DNA of 64,000 bases, taken from NCBI RefSeq assembly GCF_001439665.1, contig NZ_LMAK01000045.1, positions 1-64,000 on the forward strand, written 5' to 3'. The notes under the pieces are model-generated. The model did not search any database. It worked only from the letters and a program-made list of their open reading frames with translations, and was not told the origin of the DNA. The stretch comes from Formosa algae. GTDB lineage: Bacteria; Bacteroidota; Bacteroidia; Flavobacteriales; Flavobacteriaceae. Made by a program: the position numbers and the translations under genes. Every line of letters starts with the position of its first letter. The stretch's first letter is position 1. This document shows positions 23,742 through 33,623 of the stretch, piece after piece.

Positions 23742-25142
23742 ATGGAGACTGAAACAAAAAAAGATACGTTTAAAACGATAAATCCTGCTGACGGAAGCCC
23801 GATATCTACATACACATATATGACGGATGAGGCTGTCGATAAAAAAATTCAAGCCGCACATGAAGCCTTCTTAGATTGGAGACATCGCTCTTTTGAAGAA
23901 CGTGCTCAAATTATAAAATCTATAGGTGAAGAATTACAACATTATAAATCGGAATTAGCTGAATTGATGACTGATGAAATGGGAAAACTTCTCACTCAAA
24001 GTCAGCAAGAAATAGATATTTGTACAGGGGTTTGTGACTATGCCGCAACACATGCAGAAAATATACTTAAAACCGAAGAACGACAATTGGCGAATGGTGC
24101 TAAAGGACGGATTAGTTACGCGCCTATCGGAATTATTTATGGTATACAACCATGGAATTACCCGTCTTACCAAGTCATCCGATATGCCATAACTAATTTA
24201 ATGGCTGGTAACAGTGTATTATTAAAACATGCCTCGAATGTTACAGGAACTGCAAAATTATTAGAATCTGTATTTAAAGCAGCTGGGTTACCAGAGGGTT
24301 TATTTACGGTATTAGTTATTAATCACGAGCAATCCGATGCCATTATTAAACATAAATTAGTACGTGGTGTAACCTTAACAGGTAGTCCAGAAGCTGGTAA
24401 AATAATCGGAGAAAAGGCTGGAGCACAAATTAAAAAATCTGTTATGGAATTAGGAAGTAACGATGCTTACCTTATTCTTGAAGATGCCGATATTGAAGTT
24501 GCTGTAACTGAATCTTTAAAAGGACGAATTTATAATAACGGAGAAACCTGTATTGCAGCAAAACGTTTTATTGCGGTAGATGCTGTATATGATACGTTCA
24601 AAGAAGCGTTTGTAAAAGCCATGTCTGAATTGAAAGTAGGAGATCCTAAAGCAGAAGATACCGATTTAGGACCAATGGCTAGAGCAGATTTACGTGATAA
24701 ATTACACGAACAACTTACGGAAAGTGTAGATAAAGGTGCCACAATTTTATGCGGAGGCTCACCAGAATCGGGCGACGGCTACTACTATCCTGCAACCGTT
24801 TTAGATAATGTAAAACCAGGACAACCCGCTTACGACGATGAGCTATTCGGACCAATAGCCTCTTTAATACGAGCTAAAGATGATGAAGATGCAATGCGCA
24901 TTGCCAATGATAGCCGTTTTGGACTTGGAGGAGGAATCTTCTCTAAAGATGTAGATCGCGCAGTACATTTAGCAGAAAAGTATTTCGATACCGGAATGGT
25001 CTTTATTAATACCTTCGGTTTAGCAGATCCGCAAATGCCATTTGGTGGTGTTAAAGATTCTGGATACGGAAGAGAACACGGTGGCTTTGGTTTAAAAGAA
25101 TTTGTAAACATTAAAGCTGTTACTATAGGGGAAACCAAGTAA
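23742..25142 (+). CDS. NAD(P)-dependent succinate-semialdehyde-type dehydrogenase
   Basis: A 466-residue aldehyde dehydrogenase. The catalytic cysteine is in NNGETCIAAKR (about residue 271) and the general-base glutamate in VMELGSNDAYLIL. The cofactor region includes PIGIIYGIQPWNYPSYQVIR and TGSPEAGKIIGEKAG, and the C-terminal PFGGVKDSGYGREHG is standard. The ELGSNDAY variant and overall length fit the GabD group that oxidises succinate semialdehyde to succinate. Exact substrate unproven. It is monocistronic, ended by a hairpin at 25163. Confidence 0.9.
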   Translation: METETKKDTFKTINPADGSPISTYTYMTDEAVDKKIQAAHEAFLDWRHRSFEERAQIIKSIGEELQHYKSELAELMTDEMGKLLTQSQQEIDICTGVCDYAATHAENILKTEERQLANGAKGRISYAPIGIIYGIQPWNYPSYQVIRYAITNLMAGNSVLLKHASNVTGTAKLLESVFKAAGLPEGLFTVLVINHEQSDAIIKHKLVRGVTLTGSPEAGKIIGEKAGAQIKKSVMELGSNDAYLILEDADIEVAVTESLKGRIYNNGETCIAAKRFIAVDAVYDTFKEAFVKAMSELKVGDPKAEDTDLGPMARADLRDKLHEQLTESVDKGATILCGGSPESGDGYYYPATVLDNVKPGQPAYDDELFGPIASLIRAKDDEDAMRIANDSRFGLGGGIFSKDVDRAVHLAEKYFDTGMVFINTFGLADPQMPFGGVKDSGYGREHGGFGLKEFVNIKAVTIGETK

Positions 25143-25162
25143 AATTTTACTAAATCACTCCC

Positions 25163-25200
25163 AAATGCCCTTAAACACTTGTTTAAGGGCATTTTTATTT
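25163..25200 (+). terminator. Rho-independent terminator
   Basis: AAATGCCCTTAAAC, loop ACTT, GTTTAAGGGCATTT with TTTATTT: a 14-bp perfect stem 20 bp after the dehydrogenase stop. Confidence 0.92.
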
Positions 25201-25346
25201 AACGTATTATCAGTTTAAAACCATTTAATTTAAAATATTAATAATTTCAAGAACGGTTTATTAGTAACCTCTCACTATTTAAGTCTTAACATTAGTTTTA
25301 ACTTATATTTAATAGTACAACACTTTCATGTTAATAGTATTGCTAT

Positions 25347-25354
25347 TAGATTTG
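25347..25354 (+). promoter_or_regulatory. -7 box of the TetR-ABC export operon
   Basis: TAGATTTG matches TAnnTTTG and ends 19 bp before the ATG of the TetR gene. A clear TTG at the -33 distance is lacking, which would be consistent with a regulated promoter. The short leader leaves the TetR repressor room to bind nearby. Confidence 0.5.
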
Positions 25355-25373
25355 CGTGAAACAGTTTTAACAT

Positions 25374-26054
25374 ATGATTGACTTACTCTCAACCTTCCAA
25401 ATTGAAATTCCTAAGGGGATTTATCTCAAAGATCCAGAATCCTCTGCGCTGGGAAAGCGCATTATAGAAAGTAGTATTGTGCTCATCAAGGAACAAGGTT
25501 TTGAAGATTTTAATTTTAAGAAGTTAGGTGAAGTCATCCAATCCAATGAAAGTTCTATTTACAGATACTTCGAAAGCAAACACAAATTGTTAGTATATCT
25601 AACATCTTGGTATTGGAGCTGGATTGAATGCCAGTTAATCATTGAAACGTATAGTAATAATGATGCAGAAGACAAATTAAAGAAAGCCATTTATGTGGTG
25701 AGTCGCACTGCCGAATTAGATCATAAATACGGGCATATTGATGAAGTCTTTTTAAATCAGATTATCATACACGAAAATTCTAAATCCTATTTAACTAAAA
25801 ACGTAGATTTAGATAATAAAGAAGGGGCTTTTATGCCTTACAAACGTGTTATTCATCGTTTAGCAGAAATTATTTCAGAATACAATTCTAAATACCCAAA
25901 TGCATTAAGTCTTGCAAGTACTATTGTTGAAGGCGCATTGCATCAGCATTTTATAAAAAATCATTTTAAGTCTATTACGAATTGTAATGAGACCCATTCC
26001 CCTTCAGAATTTTATATCGATTTAACACTAAAAACTTTAGTTAATGAAAAGTAA
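25374..26054 (+). CDS. TetR family transcriptional regulator
   Basis: A 226-residue regulator. The N-terminal helix-turn-helix spans about residues 28-75 (KRIIESSIVLIKEQGFEDFN, then KLGEVIQSNESSIYRYFESK, with the typical YRYF recognition helix), followed by a helical effector domain. It overlaps the ABC transporter gene by 11 bp, so the two are translationally linked. It is likely an autoregulator of the four-gene export operon. Effector unknown. Confidence 0.88.
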   Translation: MIDLLSTFQIEIPKGIYLKDPESSALGKRIIESSIVLIKEQGFEDFNFKKLGEVIQSNESSIYRYFESKHKLLVYLTSWYWSWIECQLIIETYSNNDAEDKLKKAIYVVSRTAELDHKYGHIDEVFLNQIIIHENSKSYLTKNVDLDNKEGAFMPYKRVIHRLAEIISEYNSKYPNALSLASTIVEGALHQHFIKNHFKSITNCNETHSPSEFYIDLTLKTLVNEK

Positions 26055-27708
26055 AACATTAACGCCATGGAGGCGTTTTATAGGTCTTTTAAAACTTGAG
26101 CGTAAAGACATTTACCAAGTAGCATATTATGCCGTTTTTGAAGGGATTGTCGGACTGTCCTTACCCTTAGGTATACAGGCCATCATTAATTTATTACAAG
26201 GTGCACAAACATCAGCATCTTTGTATGTCCTTATTGTTTTAGTAACTTCTGGTGTGGCATTTTCTGGAGTGCTTAGAATTATGCAAATGCGTATTATTGA
26301 AACCATACAGCAGCGTATTTTTACCCGAGCTTCTATAGATTTAAGTTACCGATTCCCAAAAATTAAAATGAGTGAATTGCGTAATTACTATTTACCAGAA
26401 TTGGCCAACCGTTTTTTCGATACCTTAACCATACAAAAAGGATTATCTAAAATTCTAATCGATGTCCCTTCTGCCCTATTACAAATTATACTTGCTTTAG
26501 TACTCCTTTCTTTTTATCATCCGTTTTTTATGGTTTTTGGTTTATTACTTTTGCTACTAATTTATGTGGTTTTTAAGTATACCGCTCAAAGAGGATTGGA
26601 TACCAGTTTAGTAGAATCTAAATACAAGTATAGCGTGGTACACTGGTTGCAAGAAATATCGCGTGCCGTAGTTAGTTTTAAAATCTCTGGACGTACAAGT
26701 TTAGGACTTCAGAAAAGTGACTCGCTAGTCAGTAATTATTTAGAAGCAAGAGAGAGTCACTTTAAAGTGCTTATGATACAATTTGCGCAAATGATAAGCT
26801 TTAAAGTGCTTGTTACTGCTGGTTTATTAGTTATTGGAGGACTTTTAGTATTAGACCAACGCATGAATATTGGACAGTTTGTAGCTGCAGAAATTGTAAT
26901 TCTTTTAATTATTAATTCGGTTGAAAAATTACTTTTAGGATTAGAATCCTTTTACGATGTATTAACTTCTATAGAAAAGTTAGGACAAGTTGTAGATAAA
27001 CCTTTGGAAGCACAAGAAGGAGAATCTATCAATCCAGATTCTGATTTAACTATCGAACTGAATAATGTTTCTTATAAATTAGTAGATCAAAATAAACCCA
27101 TTTTAAATAATTTAACATTTACCATAAACCAAAAAGACCGCATTTGGATAAAAGGAGAAAGTGGATCTGGTAAGTCGAGTTTAATTCAGCTTATTTCTGG
27201 AATTTTAGAACCCACTTCTGGATATATTTATGTGAATAATTTATCTATAGAAAGTCTATTTATTAACGAATACCGCGCCCATTTAGGGTTATCACTTTCA
27301 GACGAATCGCCTTTTGAAGGCACCATTAAAGAAAATGTCACTTTTGGTAATCCGAATATTACTAATGAAACCATTTATAGCGTTTTTGAAGAATTACGAT
27401 TAACAGAATTTTTAAAGCAACAACCTAAAGGTTTAAGTACCATTTTAAAACCGGAAGGAAAGCAAGTACCCTATACCGTAATTAGAAAAATACTTATTGC
27501 TAGAGCCTTAATTAAACAGCCTAAATTATTAATCTTTGAAGATCCATTAGATCACTTTCCAAAAGACGAAGCAGACCGTATAATTAAACTTTTAACAGAC
27601 TATTCACGTCCTTGGAGTTTAATTGTAGTAAGTAATAGCGAACATTGGAAAGATACGTGTAACAAGCAAATTACACTTAAAAATGGAAATATAATCAACG
27701 AATTCTAA
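26044..27708 (+). CDS. ABC exporter (permease-ATPase fusion) with degenerate ATPase motifs
   Basis: A 554-residue type I secretion-like half-transporter. Residues about 20-300 hold the membrane domain (helices near 30-50, 60-76, 140-175, 250-290). The nucleotide-binding domain has an intact Walker A, GESGSGKS at 371-378. The signature loop is not LSGGQ: the equivalent stretch at 475-482 is VPYTVIRK. The Walker B end reads LLIFED (Glu499-Asp500) where LLLLDE is normal, so the acidic pair is in swapped order. No N-terminal C39 peptidase domain is present. HlyD and TolC genes follow, so it should drive a tripartite export channel. Substrate unknown; activity may be reduced or regulatory. Confidence 0.87.
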   Translation: MKSKTLTPWRRFIGLLKLERKDIYQVAYYAVFEGIVGLSLPLGIQAIINLLQGAQTSASLYVLIVLVTSGVAFSGVLRIMQMRIIETIQQRIFTRASIDLSYRFPKIKMSELRNYYLPELANRFFDTLTIQKGLSKILIDVPSALLQIILALVLLSFYHPFFMVFGLLLLLLIYVVFKYTAQRGLDTSLVESKYKYSVVHWLQEISRAVVSFKISGRTSLGLQKSDSLVSNYLEARESHFKVLMIQFAQMISFKVLVTAGLLVIGGLLVLDQRMNIGQFVAAEIVILLIINSVEKLLLGLESFYDVLTSIEKLGQVVDKPLEAQEGESINPDSDLTIELNNVSYKLVDQNKPILNNLTFTINQKDRIWIKGESGSGKSSLIQLISGILEPTSGYIYVNNLSIESLFINEYRAHLGLSLSDESPFEGTIKENVTFGNPNITNETIYSVFEELRLTEFLKQQPKGLSTILKPEGKQVPYTVIRKILIARALIKQPKLLIFEDPLDHFPKDEADRIIKLLTDYSRPWSLIVVSNSEHWKDTCNKQITLKNGNIINEF

Positions 27709-27713
27709 TAGCC

Positions 27714-29072
27714 ATGCTTAATATATCAAACAATCAAGTTTCAAAACATATCGACTTAACCAAATTTAAGTCCGGTCAGCATATCTTTAATATTGAATAT
27801 CATAAGGTTTTCAAAAAATTACTTCTGGTCTTTTTTATAATTATTGGTATTATCATGTTATTGCCATGGACACAAAGTATTACAAGTACAGGAACGGTAA
27901 CTACTGTAAAACCTGGACAACGTCCGCAAACCTTACAATCTCAAATTCCAGGACGTATAGAAGAATGGTTTGTACAAGAAGGTGATTATGTAAAAGAAGG
28001 CGATACTATACTGCGTATTTCAGAGGTAAAAAGTGAATATTTCGACAATCAATTAACAGAGCGTACAGGAAATCAAATCACTGCAAAATCATCATCTGTT
28101 GAAGCTTATAAAAATAAAGTCGATGCCTTAAGAAATCAACTCGTTGCGTTAAAGCAAGAACGTGTTTTGAAATTAGAACAAGCCAAAAATAAACTGATTC
28201 AAGCCCGTTTAAAAGTACAGTCAGATAGTATCGATTTAGAAGCTGCTAAGATTAATGCAGATATTGCAAACACACAATATATAAGAACCATTGCACTTCA
28301 AGAAGAAGGTTTAAAAGCGGTTAAAGATGTCGAAGAGAAATACTCTAAACTTCAAGAAACGCAGGCAAAACTGGTGTCTTTACAAAACAAGTTTCTAAGC
28401 ACTAAAAATGAGGTTATTAATAGTCAGTTAGCGATTTCAACCATTAATGCGACTTATAACGATAAATTTTCGAAATCTGAAAGCGATTTATATACGGCAC
28501 AATCTGTAGGTTTTAATGCAGAAGTTGAAGTGTCTAAATTAGAAAGTAGTTTAGCAAATTATACAAAACGTAGCAGTTTACTATACATTACGGCACCTCT
28601 TGATGGTTATATTAATAAAGCCTTGAAAGCTGGAGTTGGAGAGACGCTTAAAGAAGGCGAACAATTGGTAAATATTATGCCTGCCAATTACGAATTGGCT
28701 GTAGAAATGTATGTCCGCCCTATAGATTTACCTTTATTACACAAAGGAGAAAAAGTTCGTGTTCAGTTTGATGGTTGGCCAGCGATTGTGTTTAGCGGAT
28801 GGCCAAATGTATCTTACGGAACCTATGGTGCAAAGATTATAGTGATAGAAAACTTTATTAGTGCTAACGGCATGTATCGTGTATTAGCGAGTCCTGACGA
28901 AGATGATGTAGAATGGCCAGAAGCGATTCGTGTTGGTTCTGGTGCACAAAGTATTGCGCTTTTGGAAAATGTGCCTATTTGGTATGAATTATGGAGACAG
29001 ATAAACAGCTTCCCTCCTAACTTTTATCAACCTGCAGGAGCAACAGACGCTTCAAAAGACAAAAAAGGATAA
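27714..29072 (+). CDS. HlyD family periplasmic adaptor
   Basis: A 452-residue membrane-fusion protein. One N-terminal helix (about residues 34-50, LLLVFFIIIGIIMLLPW) is followed by the lipoyl/barrel-sandwich half-motif (GRIEEWFVQEGDYVKEGDTI), a long coiled coil (about 105-280, rich in Lys/Gln/Glu), and the second half-motif (SSLLYITAPLDGYINKALKA). A beta-barrel domain completes it. It bridges the ABC exporter (5 bp upstream) to the outer-membrane factor (1 bp downstream). Confidence 0.9.
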   Translation: MLNISNNQVSKHIDLTKFKSGQHIFNIEYHKVFKKLLLVFFIIIGIIMLLPWTQSITSTGTVTTVKPGQRPQTLQSQIPGRIEEWFVQEGDYVKEGDTILRISEVKSEYFDNQLTERTGNQITAKSSSVEAYKNKVDALRNQLVALKQERVLKLEQAKNKLIQARLKVQSDSIDLEAAKINADIANTQYIRTIALQEEGLKAVKDVEEKYSKLQETQAKLVSLQNKFLSTKNEVINSQLAISTINATYNDKFSKSESDLYTAQSVGFNAEVEVSKLESSLANYTKRSSLLYITAPLDGYINKALKAGVGETLKEGEQLVNIMPANYELAVEMYVRPIDLPLLHKGEKVRVQFDGWPAIVFSGWPNVSYGTYGAKIIVIENFISANGMYRVLASPDEDDVEWPEAIRVGSGAQSIALLENVPIWYELWRQINSFPPNFYQPAGATDASKDKKG

Positions 29073-29073
29073 T

Positions 29074-30462
29074 ATGCAGAAACTTTTAATTTGTATTAGT
29101 ATACTCTTTGCAACTACAGCGTATGCACAAGAACGTGACAGTATTTTATCTTTAGAAGAATATTTAGGTTACGTAAAACACTATCACCCGGTGGTAAAGC
29201 AAGCGCATTTACTCACCACAGAAGGTGAAGCCAAACTCTTAAAATCTAGAGGGGCTTTCGATCCTAAACTTTCGGTAGATTATAATCGGAAAAAATTTAA
29301 AGGCACAGAGTATTACGATAAGTTAAATACCACCTTTAAAATTCCAACTTGGTATGGCGTAGAATTAAGTGCTAAATATGAAAACACAGAGGGTACTTAT
29401 TTAAATCCAGAATACAACACCCCAGAAGACGGACTATATAGTGCTGGAGTATCTGTAAATTTAGCGCAAGGTTTACTTACCAATAAGCGTATGGCAACTT
29501 TAAAACAAGCCAAATTATACACGAAGCAAGCCGAAGCCAAACGTCAGTTATTAGTTAATGAGTTTTTATACGAAGCCATTGCAACCTATTTTAATTGGTT
29601 GAAAAACTATCAAGCCAAGCAAGTGTATGCAGACTATGTAATTAATGCCCAAAACCGATTGGAAAATGTAAAGACCAGTTACTTTGCTGGAGAATATCCT
29701 GCGGTAGATACTTTAGAAGCAAGTATTAATTACAAATCCCGTGTATTAGATTATGAGAAATCTAAAATCGGGTATTTAAAATCGACTTTAGAAGTCTCTA
29801 ATTATTTGTGGTTAGAAAATAATGTACCCTTAGAAATAAGAGATTCTATTGTACCTGATGTAGAAACTATTAATGTTATTGATGTTGTACTTAACAGTTC
29901 AATTTTAAACAGTACAGACGAACTGATAGAAAATCATCCTAAGCTTCAGGAATTACAAACAAAAGAAGATATTTTAACCGTAGACCGAAATTTAAAAAAG
30001 AACAACTTATTGCCTATTGTTAATTTAGAATACAATTTTTTATCGTCTGATTATGAGCAGTTAGATTCCTTTAGTACTGCAGATTATAAAAGCGGACTTA
30101 AAGTGGTATTTCCTTTGTTTTTGAGAAAAGAACGTGGAGATTTAGCGCTTTCTAATATGAAGTTACAAGATATTGCTTATGATATTACTGTGACAAAAGT
30201 GACATTAAAAAATAAAATTGAAGGAACTATTCAGGAGATTGCATCATACGGCATTCAATATGATTTACTACAGGATCTAGTTTTCGATTATAAAAACATA
30301 GTACGAAGTGAGGAACGTAAATTTAGTTTGGGAGAAGGCTCTCTATTTCTTGTCAATTATCGCGAAGCAAAATTAATTGAAACTCAACTTAAGCAAATCG
30401 ATTCTGAATATCAATTATTCACAAAAAAATCAGATTTACTACGTGTTTTAAACACCTTGTAA
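29074..30462 (+). CDS. TolC family outer-membrane efflux protein
   Basis: A 462-residue outer-membrane channel with signal peptide (MQKLLICISILFATTAYA). Residues show the duplicated TolC helical repeat (SLEEYLGYVKHYHPVVKQAH at the first repeat, then the VKTSYFAGEYPAVDTLEASI hairpin, and the second repeat near 300-440, including VRSEERKFSLGEGSLFLVNY). It forms the exit duct for the ABC-HlyD system encoded directly upstream. The operon ends at the hairpin at 30479. Confidence 0.9.
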   Translation: MQKLLICISILFATTAYAQERDSILSLEEYLGYVKHYHPVVKQAHLLTTEGEAKLLKSRGAFDPKLSVDYNRKKFKGTEYYDKLNTTFKIPTWYGVELSAKYENTEGTYLNPEYNTPEDGLYSAGVSVNLAQGLLTNKRMATLKQAKLYTKQAEAKRQLLVNEFLYEAIATYFNWLKNYQAKQVYADYVINAQNRLENVKTSYFAGEYPAVDTLEASINYKSRVLDYEKSKIGYLKSTLEVSNYLWLENNVPLEIRDSIVPDVETINVIDVVLNSSILNSTDELIENHPKLQELQTKEDILTVDRNLKKNNLLPIVNLEYNFLSSDYEQLDSFSTADYKSGLKVVFPLFLRKERGDLALSNMKLQDIAYDITVTKVTLKNKIEGTIQEIASYGIQYDLLQDLVFDYKNIVRSEERKFSLGEGSLFLVNYREAKLIETQLKQIDSEYQLFTKKSDLLRVLNTL

Positions 30463-30478
30463 GACTAATTATTATCAT

Positions 30479-30519
30479 AAAAAAATCCCCTAATCTAAAT
30501 TAGATTAGGGGATTTTTTT
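30479..30519. terminator. Bidirectional terminator
   Basis: AAAAAAATCCCCTAATCTAA and its inverse (AGATTAGGGGATTTTTTT) form a long stem between the convergent TolC and peroxiredoxin genes, with A-run on one side and T-run on the other, so it can stop both transcripts. Confidence 0.92.
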
Positions 30520-30531
30520 GTTTTTTATCTA

Positions 30532-31038
30532 TTACGCTTCTCCACGTGCAGGATAATCTTTATCTATAACAAAATCTATCGATTTTAATAAATCAACAAT
30601 TTTAGGTCTAGCAAATGGCATAGTTTGTATAGACGACGCATATAACGTTCTATCCGGTCTTATTAAAAATATTGCCGGTTCTATAAACTCTTCTGGTTCA
30701 TCTTTTATCCCTTTAGAGATGTACAATCCCCAAGATCTAGCTTCTTCAATAGGAAAATCATATCCTAAAGGCACATCGGCTATATCCCAATCGGTATAAG
30801 ATGCGTTTGCGCGTTCTTTAGAATCTGAACTAATCGCAACCACGTTAACACCTTTAGATTTAAAATCGTCTAAGTGTTCCTGAATAGTCTCTAGATACTT
30901 TTTACATACCGGACAATGTTTTCCTCTATAAACAACAACTAGTGTAAAATGTTCTGGCTGCTGTTCGCTAAGTGTCCATTGGGTTCCGTTTAATAAATTT
31001 ATACTAAGATCTGGTGTTTCTGTTCTTGGTTTAATCAT
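30532..31038 (-). CDS. Peroxiredoxin-like (AhpC/TSA) protein
   Basis: A 168-residue thioredoxin-fold protein. Residues 35-47 include VVYRGKHCPVCKK, so the redox motif is Cys42-x-x-Cys45, as in peroxiredoxin-like family members of the AhpC/TSA group rather than in classical PxxxTxxC peroxiredoxins. VVAISSDSKERANAS and the late AIFLIRPDRTLYASS are typical strands. It is likely a cytoplasmic thiol oxidoreductase against peroxides. It lies 55 bp downstream of an NAD(P)-binding protein gene on the same strand. Confidence 0.87.
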   Translation of the reverse strand: MIKPRTETPDLSINLLNGTQWTLSEQQPEHFTLVVVYRGKHCPVCKKYLETIQEHLDDFKSKGVNVVAISSDSKERANASYTDWDIADVPLGYDFPIEEARSWGLYISKGIKDEPEEFIEPAIFLIRPDRTLYASSIQTMPFARPKIVDLLKSIDFVIDKDYPARGEA

Positions 31039-31093
31039 AATGTGTGTGTGTTTTTTAATTAATACGTCTTTTTGATTTGTATTCTACTGAAAC

Positions 31094-31720
31094 TTAGAAA
31101 TCGTGAATTGCTTCCTCAATTGGTGTGTTTCCTTGTAGAATTCCGAAAGTAGATGTATTGGTAGCATCGTCACGCAACGCCTGTATCAGCGTCTGTGCCA
31201 CATCATCCCGGGTAATCTCACCATGTTCATCAAAATTTTTAGCTAAATCTATGGTGCCTTGTCCTTCGTTATTATTAAGTGTTCCTGGTCTAACGATGGT
31301 ATAGTTAAGCGATGATTGTTTTAAAAATTCATCTGCATTATGTTTCGCTTTTAAGTACTCTTGAAGCTGATCGCTAAGTTCTGGTTGATCTGCTCCCATT
31401 GAACTTAACATTACAAATTTCTTGATGTTCGCGTTTTCTGAAGCTTTAATCATTTTTATCGCACCATCTTGATCTACTTCCTTCACTTTATTACCACCTG
31501 ATCCGGCAGCAAAAATTACTTTATCAATGCCTTCAACAGTTTTTGAAACATCTTCTTCTAAATCGCCGTGAACGGTTCTGATATTGTGTGCACTAAAATC
31601 TTTGTCTTGTTCTGCATTTCTCACCATAGCTATAGGTTCGAAATCTTGAGATCCTTTTAAATAATTTACTATAATATGTCCTGTGGTACCTGTAGCACCA
31701 ACTACTAATACATTTTCCAT
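31094..31720 (-). CDS. NAD(P)-binding atypical SDR (NmrA/YwnB-like)
   Basis: A 208-residue Rossmann protein starting MENVLVVGATGTTGHIIVNY, with the GxxGxxG nucleotide motif of atypical short-chain dehydrogenases, and a later VMLSSMGADQPE region and TIVRPGTLNNN. It lacks the classical YxxxK pair, as expected for this group, which acts as NAD(P)H sensors or reductases. It is probably in one transcription unit with the peroxiredoxin-like gene, suggesting redox stress. Confidence 0.88.
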   Translation of the reverse strand: MENVLVVGATGTTGHIIVNYLKGSQDFEPIAMVRNAEQDKDFSAHNIRTVHGDLEEDVSKTVEGIDKVIFAAGSGGNKVKEVDQDGAIKMIKASENANIKKFVMLSSMGADQPELSDQLQEYLKAKHNADEFLKQSSLNYTIVRPGTLNNNEGQGTIDLAKNFDEHGEITRDDVAQTLIQALRDDATNTSTFGILQGNTPIEEAIHDF

Positions 31721-31894
31721 TGTGTTCTATTTTTGATGCAATTTACCCATTACACCTAAAACCAATTGACTTGAAAACGTATAAAACTAACGCAAATCCT
31801 ATTGTACGTGTTAAATACTTTGAAGATCATAGCAATTTAAAAGCCGATGATCTTCTGAAGATTACTAGTAATAATTAAACCCTTTTAGATGATT

Positions 31895-33448
31895 TTACCA
31901 CTCTATTGGACGGTAATCTTTAAGAAATTTTCCACACCAATGTTTTCCCGTATTAATACCATCTAATAATGGGTCCATAACACGTGCAGCACCATCAACA
32001 ATATCTAAAGGCGGTTGAAAATCGTATTCTACTTGTTTCTTTTTAGCTAATTCTGCTGGATCTTCATCTGTAACCCAACCCGTATCTACAGCATTCATAA
32101 AGATGCCGCTTTTTGATAAATCACCGGAGGCCGTATGTGTAAGCATATTTAAAGCAGCTTTCGCCATATTGGTATGCGGGTGTCTAGATTCTTTAAATGC
32201 CCGATGAAATTTTCCTTCCATAGCCGTAACATTTATAATGTGTTTTTGTCCCGTATTTTCCTTTTTCATAAACTCTGCCAAACGATTACACAACACAAAA
32301 GGGGCGACCGCATTTACCAATTGTACTTCTATCATTTCGGTGGTTTCAATAGCTCCTAATTTTAAACGCCAACTGTTTGTTTTTCTTAAATCGACTTGCT
32401 GTAAATCGGCATCCAATTCACCTTCAGGAAACACGTCTTGAGGAACTAAAGTTGTATCAAAACTATATGGTATTTGAGATAATTTAGCTGAAGCCCTTAA
32501 ACCAATGCCTAGTTCCGGTCCGTGCCAAGTTACAGGCATATTGGCATTAGATGATGCGCCAGAAGTTAAAGACTTTAATTCGTCTAAACAATTAGTATGA
32601 TCGGAAAGTAGCTCTTGAACAGCTTGTGGTAAAGTCCCTACAGCTTGCTCTTCTTTACTCATTAAATGCGTATAAAAACCAGCAGGACGTCTTACGGTTT
32701 GAGCTGCATTATTAATTAAAATGTCTAATCTGTCGTATTTTTGTTCAATATAATTACAAAATATTTCTACACTTGGTATGTGTCTTAAATCCAAACCGTG
32801 AATGTGCAAGCGGTCTTTCCATTCATAAAAATCGTCTTCTTTAGCAAAACGTATGGCAGAGTCTACAGGAAACCGTGTAGTAGCCACAACGGTTGCTCCA
32901 CCACGAAGTAACATGAGTGTAATATGATATCCAATTTTTAAACGTGATCCTGTGATAACAGCCACTTGTCCGTTAACATCTGCCGTTTGAAAGCGTTTAG
33001 CATAATTAAAATCGCCACAATCGGTACACATGGTATCATAAAAATGATGCAGTTTAGTATACGGTGTTTTACACACATAACAGTTTCTTGGCGTTTCTAA
33101 CTCTGGTGTGTTTTTATTTTGTAAATCGGCTGCAGCTAATAATTTAGGCGCCATAAAAATGGGCGTTTCTCTAGCATGGCGTATTCCTGTTTCTTTTCGA
33201 GCAACACGATCTTGCTTTTCCTTTTTACGTTTGGCATGCTTTTTAGCATCTTTTTTACGTTTAGCAAATTCCTCTCGACTTGGTCTAGAGAACAAACCTG
33301 TAGCTTGAATTAATGCAATTCTTTTTTCCTTAGGAATATCAAAAATTAGATTTGTATCTGTATTTAATTGTTGCAATACATATAAGCAATCATCTATTTG
33401 TTTTTCACTTAACACTGCTCCCACTTCACCTTCATTATGTGCTCCCAT
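31895..33448 (-). CDS. SDR-fold oxidoreductase with a basic N-terminal extension and a zinc-finger-like insert
   Basis: A 517-residue protein. The first ~120 residues include a very basic stretch (about 62-90, [19 protein letters not shown]). Residues 123-144 hold CxxC (123, 126) and CxxC (141, 144), a probable zinc knuckle. A short-chain dehydrogenase domain follows: [20 protein letters not shown] (163-182), ILINNAAQT, and a C-terminal [12 protein letters not shown]. The Tyr of the YxxxK motif is replaced: at K430 the -4 position is Thr426 (HTNMAK). Nearly twice the length of a normal SDR, it belongs to a poorly described family. The substrate is unknown and catalysis may be unusual. It is monocistronic. 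Confidence 0.8.
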   Translation of the reverse strand: MGAHNEGEVGAVLSEKQIDDCLYVLQQLNTDTNLIFDIPKEKRIALIQATGLFSRPSREEFAKRKKDAKKHAKRKKEKQDRVARKETGIRHARETPIFMAPKLLAAADLQNKNTPELETPRNCYVCKTPYTKLHHFYDTMCTDCGDFNYAKRFQTADVNGQVAVITGSRLKIGYHITLMLLRGGATVVATTRFPVDSAIRFAKEDDFYEWKDRLHIHGLDLRHIPSVEIFCNYIEQKYDRLDILINNAAQTVRRPAGFYTHLMSKEEQAVGTLPQAVQELLSDHTNCLDELKSLTSGASSNANMPVTWHGPELGIGLRASAKLSQIPYSFDTTLVPQDVFPEGELDADLQQVDLRKTNSWRLKLGAIETTEMIEVQLVNAVAPFVLCNRLAEFMKKENTGQKHIINVTAMEGKFHRAFKESRHPHTNMAKAALNMLTHTASGDLSKSGIFMNAVDTGWVTDEDPAELAKKKQVEYDFQPPLDIVDGAARVMDPLLDGINTGKHWCGKFLKDYRPIEW

Positions 33449-33623
33449 ATATTGACATTTAAGGCGCGAATATAGGCTATATTATTCGATAAATATTAAA
33501 CGAATTAGGTTGCTTTCTATTTTCATTTCAACAGAGAAATTCAATCATTTATAACGTTCACATCTGTATTTTTTCTGCTATATTTAAGCTTTAAATACCA
33601 TATAATTTTAAGTACCATTCATT

